A DNA stretch of 64,000 nucleotides from Nelumbo lutea (Eukaryota; Streptophyta; Magnoliopsida; Proteales; Nelumbonaceae), in the NCBI GenBank assembly GCA_022828595.1, contig JAKGHH010000001.1, positions 208,134,348 through 208,198,347 of the forward strand. Reading direction: 5' to 3'. The stretch's first letter is position 1. Every line of letters begins with the position of its first letter. Below, piece after piece: positions 30,823 to 41,411 of the stretch. Position numbers and translations under genes: made by a program. Below the pieces are notes generated by a model. The model was not told the origin of the DNA. It saw only the letters and a program-made list of their open reading frames with translations, and did not search any database.

Positions 30823-31443
30823 AGCCTTCAAACTTTACACTAGTTGAATTTTCCTCCAACATTCAAGCAGAGTTTTGCGAAAGAATGTGTCAAAAGGGCT
30901 AACAAAACCGTTCCTTACATGGACAAGTTTTAGGTGGTGTTTGCTTGCGCTAAAATCGCCTCAAATTGCTTAAAAGCGAAAGGATGTTAACAATTGTTTG
31001 AGCTTCGTAAGATATATGAATTGAGTGATCTCAGGATCAAGGATTATCTTGATATTGTCAAAGAGGTTCTCTCATGAAATACCAAAAATGACCCTCAATT
31101 AATTAATAAAATAATCAAAAAGCACTAACAATTATTAAACATATATAGTAAAATAATATAGTATTTCATAAATTTCAATAACTAAATAATTAACCTAATT
31201 GCATACTTTATCTAAAAGTAACTAGTTAAATGAAAATTCGATTTTATAATTAACAAATTAAGTTAATAGTAATGAAACTAAAAACTAACGTAACTTTACT
31301 CGAGGTGGAAGGGCGACCATCTAAAGCTTTTATTAATTAAACTCAAAATGATAGCATAGAACAAGGGAGGACTTAGCCCGCCTTATCCCAAAACCCAAGA
31401 TTACAAATCCCCATATAATCCAAAGACAAAACTTAATTAGATC

Positions 31444-31914
31444 CGTTGAAAAGCTGAATAGGTGGGCCAGTCGATGGCCCACTGAGCTGAGCTCACCACT
31501 TAATTGGTGACACACCATTTGCAAACCACCGATTAATGTTGCTTAGTTATGAAGACATATTTTTTATAATACCTTTTATACCCCTCAGCTCAAGTATAAA
31601 TAGGGGTTCCTCCTTTGTTATTTTTCATTCCATTCCATTTCATTTCATTGTATAGTATATACAGTGTGTTGAGAGGAGTGAAGGGTTGGGTGTATTGGGT
31701 GCTAGGAATGGGTGTGATTCTGATGAAGTCATTTTTGTATTTTCTCCTCTTTATAGTGAGAAGGAAAGCTCTGAGCTGTTGTCCATGGACGTAGGCAATT
31801 TGGTCAAACCATGTAAATCTAGTGTTCTCTTTTCTTCCTTTCTTTATTGTTATCTGCTTTTGTTTCTTTTTGTGCACATATAGATTATGCTATTTCCGCT
31901 ATGCAATTCCAATA
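31444..31914 (+). repeat. 5' LTR of copia element 2 (arm A)
   Basis: It starts cgttgaaaag, where the 3' LTR has tgttgaaaag, and ends attccaata. It contains a TATA box caagtataaatagggg at 31591-31606 and a T-rich region near the end. The matching LTR copy in arm B is 43139-43614 on the other strand. Confidence 0.85.
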
Positions 31915-31994
31915 ATTGGTATCAAAGCTTCACAGTTATGTTTCGGGATTTTACCAAAATCTGTATTTGCTGTTCTGGTATTACACGTGTTGAA

Positions 31995-32313
31995 ATGGCA
32001 AGTTTTATCTCTACCCGATTTGACATATTGAAATTCAACAGATCCAACTATGCAATCTGGAAGCTGAAGATGCATGCTGTGTTGGTGAAAGAAGATTGTG
32101 CAATTGCCTTAAAAAGAAAAGAGAAGAAGCCCACTGATATGAAAGACGAAGATTTTGAGATGAAAAACCAGATAGCCACAACTGATATTCTTCTTGCTTT
32201 AGAAGATTTGGTTCTATTCAATGTGTCCAAGGAAATCACTACCAAAGGTTTATGGGACAAGTTGCGGAATATCTACGAGGGGAAATCGATGTCCAATAGA
32301 ATCTTTCTCCAGT
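31995..32313 (+). pseudogene. copia gag N-terminus (truncated)
   Basis: The frame from the ATG reads MASFISTRFDILKFNRSNYA, IWKLKMHAVLVKEDCAIAL and TKGLWDKLRNIYEG and stops after about 106 residues. This is the N-terminal region of copia gag, which forms the particle shell. The stop precedes QLYNLR, after which sequence jumps to integrase. Arm B holds a longer gag. Confidence 0.85.
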
Positions 32314-32329
32314 GACAACTCTACAATCT

Positions 32330-34590
32330 GAGGATACTTTTTCCTGTTTCAAGAAATTCAAAGCTCTCGTTGAAAATTAAAAGGGGAAAAGAATTAAGTG
32401 TCTGAGGACCGATAATGGGAAGAAATATACATCGAATGAATTCGAAGATTTTTGTAGTGAGCACGACATTTTGAGATAGTATACAGTTCCTCAAACTCCA
32501 CAACAAAACAAAGTTGCTGAACGAATGAACCATACACTTATGGATCAAGCTAGAAGCATATCAAGTGCAATCGGGATAGGGAAGTGCTTTTGGGCAGAAA
32601 CAGTCAATACGACATGTTACCTAATAAATCGCTCTCCCACTATGGCACTTGATTGCAAAATTCTAGAAGATGTATGGTTAGGAAACCCTATTGCTTATTC
32701 TTTCCTACGTACCTTTGATTGTGGTGCTTATGTCTAGATTCCAAAGGAGCAGATGACCAAGCTAGATGCAAGGTCTAAAAAGTGTATTTTTCTTGGCTAT
32801 GTAGAAGGTACAAAAGGGTACATATTTTGGGATCCCACTGCCCACAAGATAGTTGTTAGTCAAGATGTTGTCTTCAATGAAAATTCGATGTAGAAAGAAT
32901 CAAACACTAAGGCAATGGAGAAAGTTGAAGTGGAATCTTTTCAAAAGATTCATGAGCAACAAGTTGATTCTGCTATTGATGTACCTGAAGATCACGTTGA
33001 AATTTTTGAAGGAGAGACTCACAATGATCAAGGTTAACCGAGGAAAGTTAGAAGACCTCCTGACTGGCTTCAGGAAGCATGCAAATGTCCAAATTCTCAT
33101 CATTGGCAAATGGCTATGGAAGAAGAAATGGAAGCTTTGAAGAAAAACATAACTTGGGAGTTAGTCAAACTACCAAAGGATCGAAAGGCCATTGGTTGTA
33201 GATGGGTGTACAAACTTAAAAAGGACACTAGCGGGAATGTTGAAAGATACAAAGCTCGACTAGTTGTAAAAGGATATGTTCAAAAATCAGGTATCGATTT
33301 CAACGAAATATTTTCTCATGTTGTTTGAATAAGTACTATTCGTATTCTATTGAGTATGACTGTAGTACTTGACTTGGAGTTGGAGAAGTTAGATGTTAAG
33401 ACTATCTTTTTGCATGGTAATCATGAAGGCTTTGTCGATGATGACAAAAAGGATCTGGTTTGCAGGCTTGTCGAGGATGACAAAAAGGATCTGGTTTACA
33501 GGCGCCAAGGTGTTGGTATAAAAGATTTGATTCCTTCATTGTGAGCATGGGCTTTAGCAAATACGAAGCAGATCATTATGCCTACACATACTTTGGTAAT
33601 GATTACTTTATCATTTTGCTATTATATGTTAATGACAAGCTAGTTGCAGGTACTAAAAAAGGAAGTATCTTAACACTGAAAGCTCGTTTACCTAAGGGGT
33701 TTGACATGAAGGATCTGGGGGTGGTTAATTAGATTCTTGGGATGATGGTATATTGGGATAGAAAGAACAAGAAAGTCTGGATAACTCAGAAAAGTTATGT
33801 TCAAAGTATCTTGTTGCGTTTCAACATGCAAGAATCCAAACCAGCCAGTATCCCATTTTTTGTTGGTTGCAAGTTGTCTTCAGAACAATCCCCTAGCACT
33901 GAAGCTGAGAACACAAAGATGTCCCACATACCATATTCATCAGTAGTAGGGAGCCTTATGCTTGCCATGGTGTGCACTAGATTGAACATTGCATAAGTAG
34001 TGGGAGCAATCAGTAAATTCATGGCAAATCCAGGAAGAGATCATTGGATTGCAGTGAAAAGAGTCATTCTTTATTTGAAGAGTACTTCTGAAATCTATAT
34101 TTGTTAATAGTGGCCAAAGATTGAAGCTAGTTGGTTATGTGGATGCAGACTATGCAGGAGATTGTGATAATAGAAAATCAACTACTGGTTACGTGTTTTC
34201 TTTAGCTAATGGTGCAGTTAGCTGGGCATCAAAATTGCAATCTGTGGTGGCCTTATCTACAACAGAAGCAGGATATATGTCAACTACATAAGCATGTAAA
34301 AAAAGTATTTGGCTAAAGAGGTTACTTGAAGAATTTCACATCAAGCAAGAAGTGGTGCCGATTCATTGTGACAGTCAAAGCACATTACACTTAGCAAGCA
34401 ACCCTGTCTTTCATGCATGAACTAAACACATTGATGTATGGTGCCACTTTGTTCATGAGGTAGTTGAGGATGGGCATATCTCATTACAAAAGATTCACAC
34501 TAACGACAACGTTGCTGATATGCTGACAAAGCTGGTGATGAGAGAGAAATTCATCTAGTGCAAAACTTCTCTAGGACTTGATGCCACCTA
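32330..34590 (+). pseudogene. copia pol remnant: integrase, reverse transcriptase, RNase H
   Basis: Integrase C-part has KKFKALVEN, PQTPQQNKVAERMNHTLMD and CFWAETVNTTCYLINRSPT. Reverse transcriptase has AIGCRWVYKLKKDTSGNVER, YKARLVVKGYVQ and LLLYVNDKLVAG, where the usual YVDD is YVND. RNase H has [31 protein letters not shown] and PIHCDSQSTLHLASNP. Many stops separate them. The loss of a catalytic aspartate and the gag deletion make it non-functional. Confidence 0.85.
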
Positions 34591-34658
34591 ACAAGAGATG
34601 ATCCGTAGCTATTCTCAAGAGGGTTTTTCATTGTGAAAATAGTCTTCAAGTGGGAGAA

Positions 34659-35158
34659 TGTTGAAAAGTTTAATCGGTGGGCCAGTCCGTGGCTCACCGA
34701 ATCAAGCAAACGGTGGCCCACCAATCTGAGCCCACCACTTAATCGGTGACACACCATTTGCAAACCACCGATTAATGTTGCTTAGCTATGAAGACATATT
34801 TTCTATAATACCCTTTATACCCCTCAGGTCAAGTATAAATAGGGGCCCTCTATTATTTTTCATTCGATTCCATCCATTCCATTTCATTTCATTGTATAGT
34901 ATATACAGTGTGTTGAGAGGAGTAAAGTGTTGAGTGTATTGGGTGCTAGGTATGGGTTTGATTCAGGTGAAGTCATTTTTGTATTTTCTCCTGTTTATAG
35001 TGAGAAGGAAAGCTTTGAGCTGCTGCTCGCGGATGTAGGTAATTTGGCTGAACCACGTAAATCTGGTGTTCTCTCTTCTTTCTTTTCTTATTGCTATCTG
35101 CTTTTGTTTCTTTTTGGGCACATACATATTATGCTATTTCCGCTGTGCTATTCCAACA
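34659..35158 (+). repeat. 3' LTR of copia element 2
   Basis: 500 bp, from tgttgaaaag after the purine tract aagtgggagaa to attccaaca. It keeps the TATA box caagtataaatagggg and the same downstream order as the 5' LTR. Confidence 0.88.
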
Positions 35159-35189
35159 ACATCCATTTAATCCTAACAAAATGAAGACC

Positions 35190-35930
35190 AATTTGATCCT
35201 CTAAAAAGGAAACTCTGGTTCTTTTTGGGGGCTACCTGTATTTGCTAAAGTATACAGAAAGTGTAAATGAAAGTGACATCCATAGAAGAATCCGAATCTT
35301 TAATCTTGAGAAGGGTATAATGAATGACCCATGGAATTGAGGTCAAGCCATTCATCACTTTACCCAAAGTTTTACTATCACTCTCCATTATTACAAGAAA
35401 GTGTAAATGAAAGTGACATCCATAGAAGAATCCGAATCTTTAATCTTGAGAAGGGTATAATGAATGACCCATGGAATTGAGGTCAAGCCATTCATCACTT
35501 TACCCAAAGTTTTACTATCACTCTCCATTATTACATGTTGCAACTGAAGTTGGTGGCAAAGAATTAACCCATATAGAACCACAAAGATCTCCTCTTGAAT
35601 TGAAGAGTAAAAACTATAAGGCATCGAGAAAGTTTGAACCATGTTACCATTGGGCTTTCTTATGATCCCACCTCCTCAAGAGAGTCATAGATTACCTCAA
35701 TCTCTATCTCTATTAAGCTTGGCAAAACCATCTGAGGGAGGTATCCCTTTTACCCACATCATTGCTCTTTTTAAAAGTGGTTTTCTTGTGACTTGGATTA
35801 AATAAAACAACTGAAAATTTGATTCCTCATAATGAGGAGGAACCAGTTCCTTAATCCATCTTTTGATTTTCTCAATGAATTTTGGTTGTTGTTATATAAA
35901 TGCTTTCATAAGTTCTTCAACATTTTTAAA
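35190..35930 (-). mobile_element. LINE RNase H fragment with internal tandem duplication
   Basis: The minus strand reads LYGLILCHQLQLQHVIMESD then SKTLGKVMNGLTSIPWVIHY, an RVT_3-type RNase H as found at the end of plant LINEs. A 140-bp segment inside it is duplicated in tandem. No intact frame. The high-coordinate boundary is approximate. Confidence 0.55.
35256..35535. repeat. Perfect or near-perfect 140-bp tandem duplication
   Basis: agaaagtgtaaatgaaagtg begins at 35256 and again at 35396. Both copies end tctccattattaca. 140 is not divisible by three, so the duplication shifts the RNase H frame. The absence of visible differences suggests a recent event. Confidence 0.9.
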
Positions 35931-36140
35931 ACTAGACTGGTGATGGTAAATTTGCGAGAATTTTGGGAATTCGACTCGTTTTGACCCTGATAGTACCTGT
36001 TTATCAAAATCCTATAGGGTTTGGGACAGATTTGGATTTTGACTTTAAGGTATCCGATACCCAATACCCGGGATGCATAAATATGAACCTATTATATTTA
36101 GCATGACACATAAATATCAAACAATACATTAATTAAGAGT

Positions 36141-36623
36141 GGACTTGTTCATGGGCCAGGCCGGGCCGAGCTTTTACTCTTCATTAACAGAAATTTTTTA
36201 GGCCCGAACCCAAGCCTGGCATGACCAATGGGCCTACAACTTGGTTCTGAGACCGACCCTCATAAAAAGCCCAAAACCCAATCTGGGAGTTTGAGCACCG
36301 GTGCCTGAGTTCGCCTCTGAGATTGAGAGAATGGTGCCTGAACTGAGTTCGCTGATTCCTGGTAGTTTGAGAGTGAGAATGGAAATTGAGAAAGTGAGAA
36401 GATAGAAGATGAAAACAGCATTGGCCATAGAGAGAGAAAGAGAGAGAGCTCACCATCAGAGAGAGAGACGACCTAGTTTTGGTGGCACCAACCACCAGTG
36501 CCTGAGTTTGAAGAGTGAAAATGGTTTTCCTAGGTTCACCGATTTTAAGAGTCTAAGAGTGAGAAACTAAGAATTAGAAGAAAAGTGAGAACTAAGAAGA
36601 TAGAAGATGAAAATGGTGCCGGC

Positions 36624-36703
<80 letters not shown>

Positions 36704-37040
36704 CTAGTTATAGTGGCACCAGCCGCCGATGCTTGATTGCTTGAGTTTGTAGAGTGAAAACAGTGCACCTAGGTTCGCCAATTATGAGAGTCTAAGAGTG
36801 AGAAATGAGAATGAAAAGAAAAGTGAGAAGAATTTAGGGTTAGAGTTTGGTGGTTTAGGAATTTAGGGTTTAAATTTTACAAAAGTTAGGTTGAGCTTTT
36901 TTGACAAATCTCGAGCTCGACTCGTAAAATTGTTGGGCTCAGGCTTTTAGGCCCGAGGTCAAGCCCATGGGCTAAAACGCAAGTTCAAGCCCATGCGGGG
37001 GTCGGGCCGGCCTGTTGGGTTACCCGGCCCAAGAACAGGT
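36141..37040. mobile_element. hAT-type MITE, second copy (about 900 bp)
   Basis: The ends ggacttgttcatgggcc and ggcccaagaacaggt match the 544-bp MITE at 21323. Internal blocks are shared (tcattaacagaaat, ggcctacaacttgg, gacaaatc.cgag). Flanks ttaagagt and ctaagagt give an imperfect 8-bp duplication. This copy is longer because of an internal 231-bp repeat with an (AG)n run at about 36625-36700. Confidence 0.75.
36460..36790. repeat. 231-bp offset internal repeat with (AG)n microsatellite
   Basis: gacctagttttggtggcacc at 36470 recurs as gacctagttatagtggcacc at 36701, each followed by a block with ctaggttc and gagtctaagagtgaga. Between them lies a pure ag run of over 70 bp. Confidence 0.75.
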
Positions 37041-37044
37041 CTAA

Positions 37045-37764
37045 GAGTCCAAGATACAAAACATATGAACCTATTATATTTATCATAATTATTATATCAA
37101 TTATTTTCTACTTTATTATTTTTACTTTTTAACATTAACAAAAAGGTTAACCAAATTATCATTTAACGATTTATAAAAATATATTATTTTTACTCAAAAT
37201 ATATCAAATCTGTTAACTTTTATAAGATATATATTATATGCAAATTGATAATTTTTAATTACTAAAATAATTATTTCATTATTAAAATTTGAACTTCTAT
37301 AATTTTTTTGAAACTAAAAATTATTATTTTTTCATATAAATATAAATTAGTGGATTTGATAGATTCAATTTTATATTATATTCTTGAACATTTTGTAAAC
37401 AATTTTTTTTATTTTTTGTAAATGACAAATATAATGTTATTTAATATAGATTAAAATATTAACTAATAATTATAAAAATATATAAAATTTGCATGATATA
37501 TATCATACACAAGTTTATAAATTTTAAGTACTAAGATAATTATTCTACTATTAATATTTTATTTGTATAAATTTCTTGGTATTAAAATCATCATTTGATG
37601 TAAATTTAGATATGATAGATTTTTTATTTTATTTAGTTATAAAATGCTAATTTTAAATATCATTTCATTTAATTTTTAGTTGGAATTGTTAATTATATAT
37701 GTGTTGATTGTTTGTATGAACACCAAAAGTTAATAAAACTTAATTTATTTCATTAAATAACACA
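37045..37764. other. Very AT-rich stretch, no gene seen
   Basis: Mostly ata/tta words. The phrase tatgaacctattatattta at about 37064 also occurs just left of the MITE at about 36085. No coding content. Confidence 0.5.
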
Positions 37765-37880
37765 AAAGGTGAGATGGCTTAGTGGCTTAAAGTAGTGTTA
37801 AGAGATTAAGTGCTATGATTAATTGATTTGTGTTCAAGTCATGTTGTAAGCGTTAATAAACCTTTTTTAGTAGAAAATAT
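37765..37880 (+). mobile_element. Candidate tRNA-derived SINE (pol III A and B boxes)
   Basis: tggcttagtgg at 37775-37785 matches the A-box pattern and gttcaagtc at 37832-37840 matches the B-box pattern, about 50 bp apart. The spacing is similar to tRNA-derived SINEs or a type II tRNA (Leu/Ser-like), but the body does not fold as a clear tRNA by eye. Ends are undefined. Confidence 0.45.
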
Positions 37881-38596
37881 TGGGATCAGGGGGGTTTAAG
37901 GGGTGGAACAGGTCGGGATAGATTTAATGGATTTAGGAAATTGAGAGGAAAAGTTAAATGGGTTTGGAATCAAGAGTACATAGATAAGTTCGGGAATGAA
38001 TAGGGTAATTTGCATGAGTACCGTACTCGATGCCATTCCTAAGCCAGACTTCCCAAAGTAGAATCGAAGAAAAGTTATTAACACTTGGCTTTGTTGGGAT
38101 GTGCCAAAAATACTTCTAAAGTAGTTCCAGCTTCCAACATTTCAAGGATAGAACTTCATTGCCAAAAAGATGATGAAAAGATTCGAATCCAAGTGCAACA
38201 CCACATTTGAAAACCATATAAATGCCCTTTTTCTAATATTCTCATCCACCGTAATACTTTTATGCATAAAAAGACACATGAAGACATATTTTAGGAGGAA
38301 GGCTTGATTTCTAGACATATTTATACCAATCCACAATTTCACTTGACTTCTAAGTAGGTTTTATTATGAAATAAAAGAGAAATTTCCATTAGTAAATTCA
38401 GTCCATATCAACCTATCCTCACCGTTATATTATAACTACACTTTTTGAGGAAAGGATTTCCTCATTTACTTTTAGGACTATCATTAAACAAAGTGCCAAC
38501 CACCATCCTGCATTAAAATGTCCTTAACAGAATTTCTTGCATGTTTGTACATGGGTCCATGATTAGTTCAATTGTCAAACCAAAATGAAACATTAT

Positions 38597-38845
38597 CTTT
38601 ATAAAACATTTATAAAGTGTTTTCATAAAAGTATTTTTCGTAAAATTATTTTTGTAAAAGTGTTTTCATAAGAGTATTTTCGTAAAAGTACTTTTATATA
38701 AGTGCTTTCGTAAAAGTGTTTTTGTAAAAGTGCTTTTGTAGAATATTTTTATAAAAGTACTTTTTTAAAAGTGTTTTCGTAAAATTACTTTTTTGTACTT
38801 TTGTAAAAATGCTTTCATAAAAGTAATTTTATAAAATTCAACTAG
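38597..38845. repeat. Minisatellite of ~14-17-bp units (gtgttttcgtaaaa type)
   Basis: About 15 diverged copies of a unit like aagtgttttcgtaaaa or aagtacttttgtaaa run head to tail. Many units are close to self-complementary (aaagtactttt), so the array could form hairpins. Confidence 0.8.
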
Positions 38846-39109
38846 GGATAATTTTATAAGTGGTATTTTAAAATTGAACTAAGGATAATTTTGGAAGAAA
38901 AATTGAATAAATGCTTATTGTATAAACACTTAAAAAGATGAAAATTTGGGGTTAAAAAATAAGCCCTTCTTTTTAAAATAAACACTTATTTTGGGTTTAT
39001 TTCCCAAATACCAATAAGTGCTTAATTACCCAAATAAGTACTTATTTTAAATAAATGCTTATTTTTAAACACTCCCAAACATGACCCTAGTCACTTCTTT
39101 GATCATATA

Positions 39110-40900
39110 TATTCTTCTAGAGTGTTCTCGAAGACAATAAAACATGAATTTTTATTATTTGTTTTTTGACCCAAGAATTCTTCAAGCAAGTTAGAAATTT
39201 ATAAAATTTTGCAATCCCTTTTCTAAACCTCCAACAAGAATTATTGTATCATCAACAAATAAACTTATGATTTAAAAGGGATCGTACTTCTTGGCATAAA
39301 TAAATAATCAACCAAATTGTTGTTGTATATTGCACCAAGACCCCTACTTAATACCTCCTCCATTATGATGAAGAGGGAGATCATGTCTCCTTGCCTCAAC
39401 CCTCTAGTCAAATGGAAATAACTCAGAAGAGATCCATTGATTAACATCGAAAACCAGCAATTAGAAAGACTGAAAGATTGATTTTGGTAAGACCAATCCA
39501 GGAATCATAAAACCAAAATTTTGAAACACTTTGATCAAAGAAACCCAATTCAATCAGCCATACACCTTCATCATAGCCATTCAAATGGTTAATCGGCCGG
39601 TTTAGTGGTTTGCTGACCAAAATCAACGGTTTTGGGGGAAAAAGCGGTTTTGGAGGAAAATAGAACCGGTCAGGTAACCGATTCCCGGTTTTTCCAGTCC
39701 GACCATCCGGTCTGGTCCGGTCCAATCCGGTTTTGAAAACAGTGCCCCAAACCCAGTCCTTGGCCAAAAACCTTTGAATCAGTCAATGACCCGTTGACCC
39801 ATTCACTGGTTTTTGGCCATTTTTTATTTTAATTAATTTTTAATTTTTTAATTTTTTATCAAAACGAGCCGTCCATTTGAACCGGATGGTCGAACCATCA
39901 AACTAAAAACCAGTGGCTAGAATGACTCCATTTCCGATTCATTTTTTAAAACCACGAATTTTAGGATTTTTCATCTTTAGGGATAAGTAGGTACCTAGGC
40001 AAAAATTTGGAAATGAAAATTTTAGGATTGTGGGCACACCCAACAGCGCTAAGTCAGCATTCGTTTGAAACACAATTTTCTTTATTTCATCCACCTCAGG
40101 AACTTTAGATACATTAAAATTATCATATGCAAAAATACATTGAGGAATACATCACAGCATTATATCATGATTAGTACTACTCTCATCTGTAAGAAGGGTT
40201 GAGAAGAAATCCACCGCATGATTTTTAATGAAACCATATCATCTGTGAGCTCACCAATTATTTCAATTTCTTTATTCTTGATCTATTTTTACTTGTACGA
40301 AGAGAAGAGTGGAAGAAATGAGTGTTCATGTCTCCTTTTTAACCATTTTTTATTCTTGATTTCTGTCTTAGGAATTTTCATCTTTTTTTAGTGCTTCTCT
40401 TGCTCTCATGATGAGGTTGCTTAAGTTCTCTGGGGACAAGTTTTCTTGAATGGAATCTTCAACAATTTTTACCTCTAATTCGGATTTCTTAATATTATTG
40501 AACTGAGCACATCACCAAAGACCTCTCTAGTCCACTACTTTAACCCTTATTTCAACTTATTTAATTTGTAAGAGAAAACTAAAAGAGCATTAATATTGCC
40601 TTCTACCTCAACATTCCAAGACTTTTTCCCTTTGCTGTATAATCAATCTTCAATTGAAACAATAAGAGGAGAGTGATCTAAGCAAGTCCCATTCAAATGT
40701 TGAACAGAAGTGTCAACAAAACAATTGAACCACAAGGTATTCACTAGCATTCGGTCAATTCTGGTGACCACTTGTCCAAGTGATTTCGAACCATTGTACC
40801 CTAAATCTTTTAGTAGAATCAATGAAATAATTGAAATCACACCCCACAATCCAAGGGGAGTTGCAACAGATTGCTAAATTATAAATATAAAAAAAAATCC
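39110..40900 (-). mobile_element. Decayed LINE on the minus strand, interrupted
   Basis: 39265-39447 reads LINGSLLSYFHLTRGLRQGD, a reverse-transcriptase motif, then MEEVLSRGLGAIY. 40643-40850 reads VVTRIDRMLVNTLWFN and GTCLDHSPLIVSIED, typical of the end of the endonuclease (L-D-R-x-L and S/D-H-x-P motifs). A different repeat of about 600 bp (39450-40040) separates the two. Inactive. Confidence 0.65.
39728..39958. mobile_element. Small DNA element (ggttttaaaa-ended MITE), copy 1
   Basis: A segment with ccaaaaacctttgaatcagt, tcaatgacccgttgaccca, an AT-rich middle, gaaccggatggtcgaacca and ttttttaaaacca. Its reverse complement matches 47142-47402 block by block. Just left of it, from about 39590, ccggt-rich sequence adds to the same repeat. 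It has no coding capacity. Confidence 0.6.
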
Positions 40901-40973
40901 ATAATTTTCGTCTTTGAATGTAATCCAGTTAGCGTAAATGGCAGTGAGTATTTTCTTCATAAAGAAATTTAGG

Positions 40974-41405
40974 CATTGTTTGGATAGACTTCTACTTTTG
41001 TACTTTTAAAAATATCAAAGTATAAAATACATAAAGTACTTTTATTTTGATATTTTTGTTTTGAAAACCATTTGAATAAAAAAATTTGAAAAACATGCTT
41101 TTCAAAACATAAGTATCATTTTCTATTTGGCAAAAGCATGTCTGTTTGTACTTTTAGTCACTGTTTTTGGTGGTTTTGGGGTTAGAGACTGGTGATGGCT
41201 ATCCAACTCTAGCAGTGGTGAATGGAGGTAGGGTCGAAAGGGTAACCACCTGTTTGTACGAAAACAAAAACACAATTTCGCCAAAAGCACGGAATATAAA
41301 AACCTGACTTGGTGCTTTTGGGGTTTTTCATACTTTTAAAAGTATAAAAACAAAAAGTATAAAGTACACAATACAATCACTATTGTGTTTTTCATACTTT
41401 TGACT
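40974..41405. mobile_element. Possible MITE with inverted AT-rich ends
   Basis: The segment has complementary blocks (tacttttaaaaatatcaaa near the left, tacttttaaaagtataaaaa near the right) and many copies of tactttt/aaaagta. It abuts the truncated integrase of copia copy B. A target duplication was not identified. Confidence 0.35.
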
Positions 41406-41411
41406 TCCTTC

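Larger units (their letters stand above)
30170..32330. repeat. Inverted duplication, arm A (Kunitz 5' part, promoter, copia LTR and gag)
   Basis: This arm is repeated in reverse at about 42715-45105. The order Kunitz coding, promoter, copia 5' LTR, gag is mirrored, with long near-identical stretches such as ccttcaaactttacactagt and tttactcgaggtggaagg. Arm B has about 400 extra bp at 43794-44189. Because the copia flank (agatc) is shared by both arms, the copia insertion preceded the duplication. Confidence 0.85.
31444..35158 (+). mobile_element. Second copia element (arm A), internally deleted
   Basis: The 5' LTR 31444-31914 ends next to a primer-binding site tggtatcaaagc (31917-31928). The 3' LTR is 34659-35158, preceded by aagtgggagaa. 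The flanks agatc and acatc are a 5-bp target duplication with one mismatch. Gag begins at 31995 and runs about 107 codons, then jumps directly to integrase near 32330. The rest of gag, the zinc knuckle, protease and the start of integrase are deleted. The LTRs differ by many substitutions and about 30 bp in length, so this is an older insertion than the copia at 16 kb. Confidence 0.88.

Noticed and set aside
37775..37840. Functional tRNA gene
   Set aside because: A- and B-box-like motifs are present but acceptor and anticodon stems do not pair convincingly by eye. A SINE remnant is more likely.
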